38,353 nucleotides of DNA, taken from positions 1 to 38,353 of the forward strand of contig JAAMXY010001098.1 in NCBI GenBank assembly GCA_019677205.1, read 5' to 3'. A program made the translations under genes and the position numbers. Below are positions 27,670-37,800 of this stretch, in pieces. The stretch comes from Pinguiococcus pyrenoidosus. Lineage: Eukaryota > Sar > Pinguiophyceae > Pinguiochrysidales > Pinguiochrysidaceae. Positions within the stretch are counted from its first letter, which is position 1. Every line of letters begins with the position of its first letter. Under the pieces are notes generated by a model. That model ran no database searches, was not told where the DNA came from, and worked only from the letters and a program-made list of their open reading frames with translations.

Positions 27670-30600
27670 TCATATGAACGGAAGATTGTCGCTTGCAGAC
27701 GACATGAGCGTATTCACCAGCTCATCAAGTCGCCGACTTGTTTCGGGCTTCTTTAGACTGTCCTTCGCCTCTTTCTTAAGAAGGGCAAGGACTTCCGGAC
27801 GAATCTCATCGATCGGTCCAGGCGTCATCGCTGGATTGAAACGATAGTATACACTCGAGGGCAGGGTATCTTCTAGGGCAAAGTGCGGCGTCTCCGTATT
27901 GGTCGCACTGTTCGCGAGGAGGTTCAGCGTGGAATCCCAGCCCCAGCGCGTCAGATTCGCAGGCACCTCCGTGCGGCCGGTTCCCACGCTCACAAGAAGC
28001 TCCAACGGAGTGTCCGGGTACAGTCGCCTCGCCTCGTGGACCGCGACGGCTGCGGGATTGTTGGCCATCATTGCACCGTCGCTGTACAGCTCGTTGCCAC
28101 GAGCCATGGGAGTGAAGAAGGTCGGCGCGGCTGTCGTGGCTCGCAAGGCTTCGGCCACCGTGAACCTGAAGGAACCGTCATAGCGGCTCTCCCTTTCGTT
28201 CACGGGATAGTTGTACGTGCGCCAGAGCATAATCCTCGCCGGATTCTTGCTCAGGATCGTGCTGACGCAGAACACATTTGGCGCGCCAGGCGCGGCATTC
28301 GAGTAGACGAGGCGCTCGGTTCCGAGGATGTCCGTGAGAATCGTCTCCCACACGCGCTCGTCGTAGTAGGCCGTCGACCACACAAGCTTCGCTCCAGCTC
28401 CCGGAAGGCGCTGGAAGATCTTGCCCAGAAGGATGTCGTACAGGCGCTCGATATCGTCGATCGACATCCGTCGCACACCGAGAAGGACCGCAATGATGCC
28501 CCCCGTGCTGGTGCCGCAGATCACGTCGAAGAGCTCATGGAGCTCCTTGCCCGTCCTCTGCACCAGCTCCTTCAGCTGCATTATCGCGACGACCCCTCGA
28601 GCGCCGCCGCCGTCAAGAGCCAGAACCCGAACGCCTTTCTGCTGGGGGAACCCCTCTCGCGGTTTCCAGCTTTCGTGTCCCATTGCCGCCTGCAGGATTC
28701 GCGCGAGGGAGCGCGCGTCCCTCGGCAACGAGCGCGGCCTCGGGAGCTCGCGCGTCCTATCAGTCTCGCCGTCCAGCAGGTCCTCCGCTTTCGGCATGCT
28801 GGAGTTCTCCCGGGGGAGGGTCGGTTGCCTCTCTGTCGAGGCTTCCTTGCGTGGAGGTTGTGCCGAAGTCTCCAACTGCTGACGTTGAGTTCCCTTGCCT
28901 CTGCTCGCCACCTCTTTTCCATCCAACACAGTACTCTTCGACGCCGCGCTACTCTTCGACGCCGCGGCCCGAGGTTGCGTCACGTTCTCTGGAGCTTCGG
29001 GCCAATTGTCGCCCGAGTGGCTCGCCCACTGGCCGAGGCCGCCCGCATCCCAGAGGGATGTGGCCGAGTTGCTCTGCTCCGCGCTGGAGTTCGACGGAGT
29101 GATGCTCCCAAGCGCGTCGTTCACGCTTCGACTCCAGTCCGCGTTGGGATCAGGCTTGTGATCCAGTACGCCAGCCCCAGGTCTCGGCGAGACGTGGAGC
29201 TTGTCGATGCCGTCCTCGTCGTAGAGAGAAGGCACTCTCACCGCGGCTTCTTCCTTCGCTTCCTCCTTCTTGCTCTTGGCGGCGGCGGTCGGCTTTCGCG
29301 ACGAGTTCACCTCGCGCTTCTTCGACGCCTTCGTCGCCGACGGCTTCCCAGGGGCAGAGGCCTGGACCTCCGTCTTCACTCCTTCCGACGGGACTTCCAT
29401 GAGGTCGGGATCGTCATTGGCAAGGATGTAGGAGTCCGTCGTGACTTTCTCGAGCTGCTTAACGAAGCGATCCTCCTTTGCTTGCTCTGCTCGGCGTTTG
29501 CGTCTCTCCCGCGCCTTCTTGCGGGCATTCCCCGGACTGGGGGGCATGTTCTCGTGCATTCGCTTGGCAGCCACTGCTCCTGCTCGTTCCTCCTTCCGCC
29601 GGTCTTTGCCTTTGGATTTGCCGGCTTTGCCGCCTGGCGTCTCACCCTTCTTGCCAGCTGTTGCGCTGGCCGTGTCCTTCTCTCTCCAAAACTTTGACGA
29701 CAGAGGAGCGTAGAGGTCTGGGTCGTAGTCGCGTCGGGAGCCGCGCTGCACCATGTTGTGAAGCGCCTTGTGCACCCTCGGATTGCTCCTCAGGCGGTTC
29801 GTCAATCGTTCGCTCTCCAACACAATATCAAGCAGAAGATGGGCGACCGCGACCTGAGCGTCTTCAACGTACTCGACTTCGTTCGCCGTCCACAGGACGC
29901 CCTGTACCACGGGGTCGACAGAGGTCTCGAGCATGGCCACAAGATCAACGATGGCGGAATCCCGCTGGATCAGATGCGAGCAGATCGGACCAGCATCGAT
30001 GCCCGAGCAGTGAGCTAGCGCCATCAGCGCTTCCGTTCTCACTGCAAAGGGGCCTCCCTCCAGCCCGTGAAACAAGGTCTTGAGGCCACCCTGCACGATG
30101 AATTCGTCCAATTCATCCTTGGTCATCAACTCCTTCGCGGTCTCGATGGCGACGGAGATGCGCTCCCGGTCGATCCTCCTGAGCATGGCAGCCTGTGCCG
30201 TCTCCGTGATCGCGCTCAGCTTCGCCACCTCTTCCCTTCGTGTTTCGTCCACCTGATTGCTGACGATCGTGCCCAGGCGGGTGCGGATGTTGCCGGCCCG
30301 CTTGGCGATGCCTTGCAGCAGACCGTCGAGGGCGTTCAGGCCGAGCGTCGGAGGCACCTCTCCAAACTCCTGGGCCTCCGGACTGGCGGCGCGGCGTGGG
30401 ATGGAGGCGAGCGAATCCTCGGGGCCCGGCATGACAACCTGATCAGGACGAATCTTCTTGAGCTTGAGCTCAAGGTCGTCCGAAGCAGGTGGAAACGCGG
30501 AGCGGGCGTCCCGAGGATGCGTTCCGACGGACGCGGCATCGCGAGCCGCAGCAGATCGCGGCTCCTTGGGCTTCGCGGGTGCTTGCGTGGGGGAGTAGGG

Positions 30601-32169
30601 ATTCAAGAAGCCTAGAGAAGCCCAGCCCTTGTCATCGTCGGCGTCGGCGTCCCTGGCCGAGCTCGAGGGAATCGAAGATGACGCCGACTGCAGGCCTCGC
30701 GTGGGGCTTTCGACCATGCCAAACTGCGCCGGTGCCCCCGCGAAGTACTCGCGCATCGCAGGGGGAGCGACGTCAAAATTCTGATCCGCCACAGGATCTG
30801 GAAGGGATCTACCGAGCACCCTCCGGAAGAAGCGGAATCGACCCTTCTTCGCTGCCGGATCTTGCACCGCGTCTTGCCGCGCCGGCTGCGCCGGTTCCGG
30901 CAAGGAAGCTGGGAGGAGCTCTCGCTGCTCTTGGGCACGTCTTCGCCGCCCAGGGCCTTCGGAGATGACCGCCGCCGGAATCTCGGGGTCCTCTTTCACA
31001 AACTTGTTGGTGAGCGCCGTGACGAGCCGCAATGCCGCCTGAAACGGGTTCAGCGTGGGGGGCTCTGCCTCGCGGCGCTGCGGCCTGCGGGACCTCGTGA
31101 CGCCTGCGCCCGACCCGCGCGGTGACAACGCCGAAGACGAGGAAGCCCGTGCACTCGCGTCGGATCCGTATGTGGCCCTTGGCAAGGTCTCGTTCCGCTT
31201 TGCCGCTCGCCAGAGTCGCCACCACCGTCGAGAGGTGGCGGAGGTGTTCCGCCGCTGCTCGTTGACCAGGGTCTTCGCACGGTCTCCGACCGCACTCCCG
31301 ATGCTCTGCACCCTCGCCCAGGGCGTCCTTCGCTTGCGGAAGAAGTTCGAGATTCGGCGCCGGTAGAAGTCGCCAAGCCGGCGCCGGAAGCCCCTCCTCG
31401 TGTCGAAGCCTATCAGCTGGGACTCGTCCAGGGTGAACTCCACTCTCCGGGGGTCTCTTCGGACTGGTCTGGCCTTGCGCCGGTCAAAGATGCGCCCGAC
31501 CAGAGATCCCGCGGCGGACGCCACGCGCCGAAGAGGCCTTGGGGCCCGCTCCTCGTGCGATCGAGACCGGGAACCCTGCTTGACGGAGCCTCGCGACGGG
31601 TCAGGGCTGCCCAGCAGCCTTGGCGTCTCTCTGGAAGCGGAGCGAGGAGACGGCGCGGCGGGAAGTTCCCGAGGCCGATCGTGATTCTGCACGTCCGCCT
31701 GATCCTTCCCACCGAGGCCCGCGAGGAAGCTGCCGGCAGCACCGGTCACGGCGGAGGCCGCCTCCCCAAGCTTGCTGAAGATCATGCCAAGGCCGTCGAG
31801 CTCCTCGGGCTCTGCCCTGTTGCCCTGCCCCTTGCTTTGGCTTTGTCCGCTCACGCGCTCGATGCGGCCGTTCCGCCGATCTTGCTCCAGCATCGCCGAC
31901 AGCGAGAAGCCGTTCAGCTCCTCCGGCGAGTGGCCATTCTGCCGCGGTTTCCCCTCGTACAGAGGGGGCAGGGCCGTCAGCTCGGCAGGCGCCGGCACGT
32001 CCAAGGCCTGCTCCAGGTCGCTCTCTCGCGGGTCGGTCCGCGCATTTCGAGCGCCGCTCCCCCGCTGCAAGAGCGGGTCCGACGAGCGCGGGGCGCGAGC
32101 GAGCGGATGCGAAGAGAAGCTGCCAGCGCGGCCGGCGCACAGGATGAGAATCAGGGCTGCCACGCGCAT
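27670..32169 (-). CDS. ARM-patatin phospholipase with plastid-type leader
   Basis: Single 4.5-kb exon, 1,499 aa. The C-terminal third is a patatin-like lipase: oxyanion motif LALDGGGARGVVAI (about residue 1184), nucleophile elbow ICGTSTGGIIA with its Ser in GxSxG (about 1218), and the catalytic Asp in YSDGAMMANNP (about 1362). The Ser-Asp dyad is therefore complete. Residues about 640-800 look like armadillo repeats (GLKTLFHGLEGGPFAVRTEA; VVDLVAMLETSVDPVVQGVL), the layout of PNPLA8-type and plant ARM-patatin phospholipase A enzymes that release fatty acids from membrane lipids. The N-terminus RVAALILILCAGRAGS then FSSHPLARAPRSS is a signal peptide plus Phe-led transit sequence, so plastid lipid (galactolipid or phosphatidylglycerol) is a likely substrate. 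A long low-complexity, Arg/Ser/Pro-rich region lies between leader and ARM, and another, Lys/Glu-rich, between ARM and lipase. Confidence 0.9.
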   Translation of the reverse strand: MRVAALILILCAGRAGSFSSHPLARAPRSSDPLLQRGSGARNARTDPRESDLEQALDVPAPAELTALPPLYEGKPRQNGHSPEELNGFSLSAMLEQDRRNGRIERVSGQSQSKGQGNRAEPEELDGLGMIFSKLGEAASAVTGAAGSFLAGLGGKDQADVQNHDRPRELPAAPSPRSASRETPRLLGSPDPSRGSVKQGSRSRSHEERAPRPLRRVASAAGSLVGRIFDRRKARPVRRDPRRVEFTLDESQLIGFDTRRGFRRRLGDFYRRRISNFFRKRRTPWARVQSIGSAVGDRAKTLVNEQRRNTSATSRRWWRLWRAAKRNETLPRATYGSDASARASSSSALSPRGSGAGVTRSRRPQRREAEPPTLNPFQAALRLVTALTNKFVKEDPEIPAAVISEGPGRRRRAQEQRELLPASLPEPAQPARQDAVQDPAAKKGRFRFFRRVLGRSLPDPVADQNFDVAPPAMREYFAGAPAQFGMVESPTRGLQSASSSIPSSSARDADADDDKGWASLGFLNPYSPTQAPAKPKEPRSAAARDAASVGTHPRDARSAFPPASDDLELKLKKIRPDQVVMPGPEDSLASIPRRAASPEAQEFGEVPPTLGLNALDGLLQGIAKRAGNIRTRLGTIVSNQVDETRREEVAKLSAITETAQAAMLRRIDRERISVAIETAKELMTKDELDEFIVQGGLKTLFHGLEGGPFAVRTEALMALAHCSGIDAGPICSHLIQRDSAIVDLVAMLETSVDPVVQGVLWTANEVEYVEDAQVAVAHLLLDIVLESERLTNRLRSNPRVHKALHNMVQRGSRRDYDPDLYAPLSSKFWREKDTASATAGKKGETPGGKAGKSKGKDRRKEERAGAVAAKRMHENMPPSPGNARKKARERRKRRAEQAKEDRFVKQLEKVTTDSYILANDDPDLMEVPSEGVKTEVQASAPGKPSATKASKKREVNSSRKPTAAAKSKKEEAKEEAAVRVPSLYDEDGIDKLHVSPRPGAGVLDHKPDPNADWSRSVNDALGSITPSNSSAEQSNSATSLWDAGGLGQWASHSGDNWPEAPENVTQPRAAASKSSAASKSTVLDGKEVASRGKGTQRQQLETSAQPPRKEASTERQPTLPRENSSMPKAEDLLDGETDRTRELPRPRSLPRDARSLARILQAAMGHESWKPREGFPQQKGVRVLALDGGGARGVVAIMQLKELVQRTGKELHELFDVICGTSTGGIIAVLLGVRRMSIDDIERLYDILLGKIFQRLPGAGAKLVWSTAYYDERVWETILTDILGTERLVYSNAAPGAPNVFCVSTILSKNPARIMLWRTYNYPVNERESRYDGSFRFTVAEALRATTAAPTFFTPMARGNELYSDGAMMANNPAAVAVHEARRLYPDTPLELLVSVGTGRTEVPANLTRWGWDSTLNLLANSATNTETPHFALEDTLPSSVYYRFNPAMTPGPIDEIRPEVLALLKKEAKDSLKKPETSRRLDELVNTLMSSASDNLPFI

Positions 32170-32806
32170 GCTTGAGGTCCGCGCGCTCAGGCAAGGCTAT
32201 CTGGGTCCAGCATGGACTGCTCTCGCCTTTTGCGCCGCAAATGACGCGGCTTGCGCGAGCACCAGGGCGCCGGAGAAAGGGCAACTTTCAATGGCGAGAG
32301 AATCGCGCCGAATCGAAAGCGGTCGCGCCGCCTTTGGGCACCTCGGTCAGCTCTGGTCCAGTATCTACGACCAAAGAGGACGGTGGAGGGGCGACGGGGG
32401 CAGCACGCGGCGCAGTGCGCCGTCCTGCGGCGGATATGAGCGCGTAAGTGTGCACGAAAGAAAGCGCGCGAAAACCGATTTTGAACAAAGAAGTACAAAG
32501 TAGGATCCGCGGCAGCGAATGGGGAACCGAATGGTGTCATTTCCGCTGCCTCCATTGGTCCACCATTTTGAATTCAGCCCAAACACGATTGAAGTTCTGA
32601 CCTGGTACTCCTCGTTCCTACTTTCGGGATACTCGAGTTTCCACGACGAGGTACTTCCCCCGAGGGGGTACGGTAGGCGCCAGAGTTCGGCTCAAGATCG
32701 AAATCTTTGTCCTTATCGATAATCAACGTAGAGGATTTTTTGAGCGGCTTTTTGGTGGTTTTTGATTTGAGAGGATTTGGAACACAGCGCCACTAAGACG
32801 CGTAAA
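32170..32806. other. divergent promoter region
   Basis: A 637-bp gap between the patatin gene start and the JmjC gene start. Sequence near 32590-32806 is more A/T-rich than the flanks. No gene is seen. Confidence 0.5.
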
Positions 32807-34669
32807 ATGGCGAAAAAGTCTAAAGCGACCATCGCGTCTCCTGCGGCGACTCCGGAGCGGAAGCGGTTCTCGTTCTGCCCTCCGTACATAGCTGTGCTAG
32901 CGCTGCTTCCGCTCTTGGTGTTCTCGGCAGTTGAGATTTTCTCGCTGTTTCAGAAGTGGAAAGTGCACGTCACCGCCATCGAAAACAAGCCAAGTGTGCC
33001 GCAGTCGGCGCCTTCGATCCCAGTGGCGTTGGAGAGAGATGGCGATGCTGCCAGCACCAACGGAAACGCGAAAATCCCGAAGATTCCGCCACCAGTGCAT
33101 CCCATCGTGAAGGTACGATGCGGTACTCTCTGCCCAAAAAGCCAAGTTTCGCGAGAACCTCAGAAGTTTCCCCCCTCCCCTTTCGGGGCCTGATAGATCG
33201 GTGGAGAGGTGGAGGTGAAGGACTGGAAGGTGGAGACCGCGCAGAATGCGGACTTCCTTCGAGAAGTGGTGGTGCGGAGACGACCGGTGCTGCTGCGGAA
33301 CGTCCCCGGGCAGCAGTGGTCCACTTGGACGCTCGAGGACTTGGAATTCGCGGTGACCGCCTTTAAAGGCGTGAGGTACCACCGCCATGGGGTCTTCACC
33401 CTGCGCAACGAGAGGGACCCCGGCGGCATGCTGGACGACGGCGCGGAAGACGCCGTGGAGACGCTGTCGGACCTGCATCCGCTGTCCTTCCGAGCCACCG
33501 CGGATCATTCCGGGGGATACCTGTATTGGACGCAGGATGCCGCGGTGCTGAATGGCTCGCAGCTGGAGCTCCGGACGGGCAACGTGAGCACGGAGACCTG
33601 GCGGCATTGGGCCGTGAAGGAGGCGCAGCTGGAGCTCGGGGACCTGCAGGACGCGTCCATTGACGACGTCATCATGCCGATGCTGTGGATGAGCCACCCC
33701 GGGGTGGTGGCGCAAGCCCACTACGACAAGAGCCACAACTTCGTGACGCAAATCTTCGGGTCGAAGCGGTGGCTCATCTTCCCGCCTTTCCAGCATTTCC
33801 GCCTCTACCAGCATCCGCACCTCCACCCCAGCTACAAGCAGAGTCAGGTCAACTTTTCCGACCCGGATCTTGCCACCTTCCCTCAATTCGAGGGTGTGAA
33901 CGCGCTGGTGGCCACGGTGGAGCCTGGGGATGTCCTGTACATGCCGCCGTACTGGTTTCACTACGTGGAGTCCCTCGAGCTGAGCTTGAGCTTGAGCGTG
34001 GTCAGCCCGTCCGAGGAAGAGCTCATCCTGTCCGAGGCGTACTGGCGAGACCTTCCCTTTGGCAACCTGGAGGGACCTCAGGAACGTGTGCTAGCAGCAC
34101 GGCTGTACCTCTTGGAGTTTCTTTCCCGAGTCGGAGGCGTGAAGTCCCCGAAGTGGTTCGCCGACCGGCTGTACCACCAGCGATATGCCGCGCTGTATCC
34201 GGAGACGTCCCTCTTCATGCAGGAGCGCCTCGGAGGCTTCGACTGCCACTTGTCTGAGAAGGATCCCCTCACAGGCGCGAGCCTGGAGGACACGGTGCGC
34301 AACACCATCGGCACCAAGGCCCTCCGAGAAGCGGCCGACTTCGTTGCCGAGGGTGCCAACGACGAGGCGATCCTGCCGGCCATCAGAGAGCAGTGGGCGC
34401 AGAACTACGTAGAGGAGATCGCGCGCTGGGCGATGGGCAATCCGGATGACGCAATCATCTTCATCAAGGGCTGTCTGAGCGTGGATACGAAGCTTAAAGT
34501 TCCCGAGCAAGAGGAGTGGGTAGAAGGGCCAGAGGTCATCAAGCTGGGGGAGAACGCCATGCCGGGAGATTGGGTCGACCCCGCAGAGCGAAGACGGCAA
34601 GAGCGACGGAGGAAGGCGAGGGAGCGCGCTGCCAAGGGCCGCCCCCAAAGGAAGCAGGAGTCGAAATAG
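32807..34669 (+). CDS. membrane-anchored JmjC/cupin-8 oxygenase
   Basis: Two exons, 32807-33112 and 33197-34669 (donor AAG|gtacga, acceptor ctgatag), giving 592 aa. The start is ATG at 32807 (AKKSKATIA). Residues about 25-45 (YIAVLALLPLLVFSAVEIF) form a type II signal anchor, so the enzyme body should lie in the ER/Golgi lumen. The JmjC/cupin-8 fold is clear: VVVRRRPVLLRNVPG entry strand, the iron-binding HxD in AQAHYDKSHNFVTQIFG (about residues 276-278), SKRWLIFPPF after it, and the distal His in YMPPYWFHYVES (about 356). A Fe(II)/2-oxoglutarate hydroxylase of proteins is the likely activity; the closest layout is FIH/HSPBAP1/JMJD-type rather than histone demethylase. The C-terminus is Lys/Arg-rich. 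Convergent with the phosphatase gene. Confidence 0.88.
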
Positions 34670-34815
34670 CGAGGCGGAGGAGCCGCAAGCGTGCGACGGA
34701 GAATACCATCTAAACCTTCCCATTCTTTTGGTGTGCTTCTGCCAAGTCTCTCGACCGCAGGATGCTCCCTCTTCCTCTCTGTCTCGCCGGTTGACCGCTG
34801 GTGGCCACGCGCAAC

Positions 34816-37800
34816 TCACCGAACCCCTTCCGCTTTTCCATTCTCGTTCCTATTGTTGGTGCTGCCGCTCCTTGCGGAAACGAAGTAGAAGATCCGCCCG
34901 CCGTAGTCTTCTTCCCAGAGGTCTTCGCATGGAAGGCGAGGATGCATGCTTGGATCCCATCGGCAGAAGTATCGCTGCCATAAGTACATGTCACGGACGG
35001 ACGTTCGGGGCCACAGCACTCCGTTGAAAGGCTTGTAGTCTTCATTGGCGAAGTACGACGGGTTGGCGAGCACATAGGTCCAGATGGACTCCGTGTGCTT
35101 CTGCAGCTCCAGATCCACTCTTCGCTCCTTCTCTGAGTTGCCCAGGAACGAGCCGAAGATGCAGGAGTACAGGTGGTCCGCGAGGAAGATCAGATACCGC
35201 TCCTGGAACTCGAACGCCTTCGGGTACTGGCAGCGTATCTGGTTGACCACGTCCAGCCACTGGAAGAAGATTGGTGACCGCTCCTCGCTGGGATGGTCAT
35301 CCACCCCATGTCCGCACCGCGCCTGAAACTTGTGGCCGAAGGCACACCAGTCCTTCTCCACGAGGACCCCGAAGCCTTCGATCGTGCGGAAGTACGGATC
35401 CAGCAGGATCTGCGCCACGGCGCACAGCTGGGTTGTGCGGTCCCACCCGTCGCTGCAGTGGACGAGGACGCTGCTTCCGAAGGTGTCCATCTGATCGGCA
35501 ATGAACGAGGCGCCGTCCAACAGCATTCTGCAGTGCCTCGGCCACAGCGTCGCCTCCAGCCTGCCCAAGAACCTGTCCTGCTCGATCGACTCCGCTGCGT
35601 CCGAGGGCTGCAGCAGATCTCGCATGGCGTTGATGCTGGCTCGCATGTGGTGGATGTTCTCGATGTTGCAGAACTTGACCTCCGTGTGCTTGTAGTTCGA
35701 CGCAGACTCCACCCCTTTGCCTTGTATTCTATTCCCCATCGTGGCGAGGGGTTTGCGCGCATCCACTATCCAAAACTTCCGCGGGGTCTTGCCCTCGAAC
35801 AGGTCTGTGTGATCACCCCGCACCCGTAGAAGCTCTAGCAGCTTCTTGTCCGCCTCATTGGTGTGGCCCGGCAGCCCTGCCAGCGGCTGAGAGCTGCGCG
35901 CCAAGATGGCTCCTGACTGCGCGTGCCGGAAGGTCACGGCGGGGAGGCGGTGCTTGCTCCGATACTTGGCCGCCGACATGATCTCGCTTTCGCTGAGGAG
36001 TCGCGGGAGCACGAACGAGCTGGGGTACGTCGGGCTTAGAGCGTAGTTGTCGCTATAGAGCCTCCACTTGCTGTTCATCGTCTCGCCGCTGGAGAGGAGG
36101 CCCTGGCGAGCGAACTCCCTGGCAGCATCGAAGAGCTCCCAGCCGCTGCGTGCCTCCGGCAGGCCCAGATGGTAGCGGAAGGCGAACGGTCTCTGGTGCT
36201 CGGGAAAGGCTGCGGTCCTCATCACCGCAAGGAAGGACGAGACGAATGTGGGATTCGCCTGGAAGCCCAGCGTTATCACCCTCACATCCTTGCAGACGAC
36301 GACCACGGCGCGGTTGTCGATCGGGCACGGCTCCACCTTCGAGATGCAGCCGTGGGGCACCACGATGCTTCGCATCGCCACGGGCCTCTCGTGCCGGATC
36401 TGGCGATTCAAGTCGGCGCCTTCGGCCCTCGTCTCCCTTCTCGCGATCACCGTCTGCTTGATATACGGCCAGAAGATGAGGCGATAGTTCGTGAGGAAGA
36501 GCGAGCCGACCTCGACGTGCGTCGTCGGGCTGTACGCGGCGCCGCCCATCGCCATGCAGAAGCGCACCCTCTCCACCACGTTTTGCAGCTGCTCGCCGGG
36601 GATGAGCGTGGGCATGTTGCCCGTGCCTGCCGTCCCAGACGGGCTGATGGCGTACCTGATGCTCGCCCGGTTACCGGCGTTCTCCAGGCTGGCGATCTCC
36701 CGGACTTTGTTTCGCCACTCGGCGAGCAGGCCGGCCGTCGTGGTTGCAGACGCGTCCATGAAGTTCTCGAAGAAGACCCGGAGCGAGATGCCCTGCGACG
36801 TGCTTCTGGACCCGTCCTCCTGGAAGCTGTCGCGCATGCCGGTCGCGGACAGGCCCCTCCACTCGTCCTCGCTCGACAGGGTGCAGACGGTGCCGGACTG
36901 CAGCGCGTATACCAGCGATCGAATGTCGGCCGCCTCGCTGGACAGGCCCTCGCGCACGAGGATCGTCTCCAAGTCCGAGTGCGAGATCCTGCCGTTCTGG
37001 TCGACGTCGATGTCGTTGAAGATGTTCACGATGGTGGTTCCCAGGTCGTTGAGCGCGTTCAGCGCCTTCTGGAACTTGGCGGCATCCGCAGCCGTCTCGA
37101 AGAGCAGGTTCTTCTCCTTGAGCCGCCCTCCCGAGCCACGGAGCGTGAGCACGATGGCCGGCGAGCCCGTGTTCCGAGAGATGTGGACCACGTCCCTGGC
37201 CTGGAAGACTTTCTCCGTGTTGCTCTTGTTGATGTGGACCACCACCCGCTGCTCCCGCAGGTCGATGAAGAGCTGTCGCCCGTCGCTTCGCAGCATGTGG
37301 CGCGCCTTCACGGGGAAGCGCAGGACGCCACTGTCGTCCTCCGCGAGGAAAGCGCTGAGGCTGGGGTTGGGGTTGGGGTTGGGGATGTCGTCGGGGTTGG
37401 GGATGTCGTCCTCGATGCAGTCGGACGATCGGGGCGTCTGCGCCTCGTCCGACGGTGGCTTGTCCTTCCTGCGGCTGGAGGGCAGCTTCTTGCGCTTCAG
37501 GAGCTCCGGCGGGATGGACTCGACCGCCACCGAGAACCTGGAGTACGCCGGCGGCTGGTCGGCGCTCAGCCGGTCCTCGTCGCTGCTCTCGTGCGCGATG
37601 GCGGCGAAGCGATCTTCGTCGCGCTCGGTGATGAGCCCGATGGCCGCGGTACGCGGCGAGATCGACGGCTGCGCAGACGGAGACAGCGCCGGATGGTGCC
37701 AGGACACCTCGGCCGTCGCTTCATTGTAGTAGTACGGCTTTCCTTGGTCGCTGCGGAACTCCGTCCACTCTTTGGGCAGTGGCTGTGGCTCCAACTCTCT

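Noticed and set aside
27883-29697. 604-codon plus-strand open frame
   Set aside because: Antisense to the patatin coding region; no recognisable protein features.
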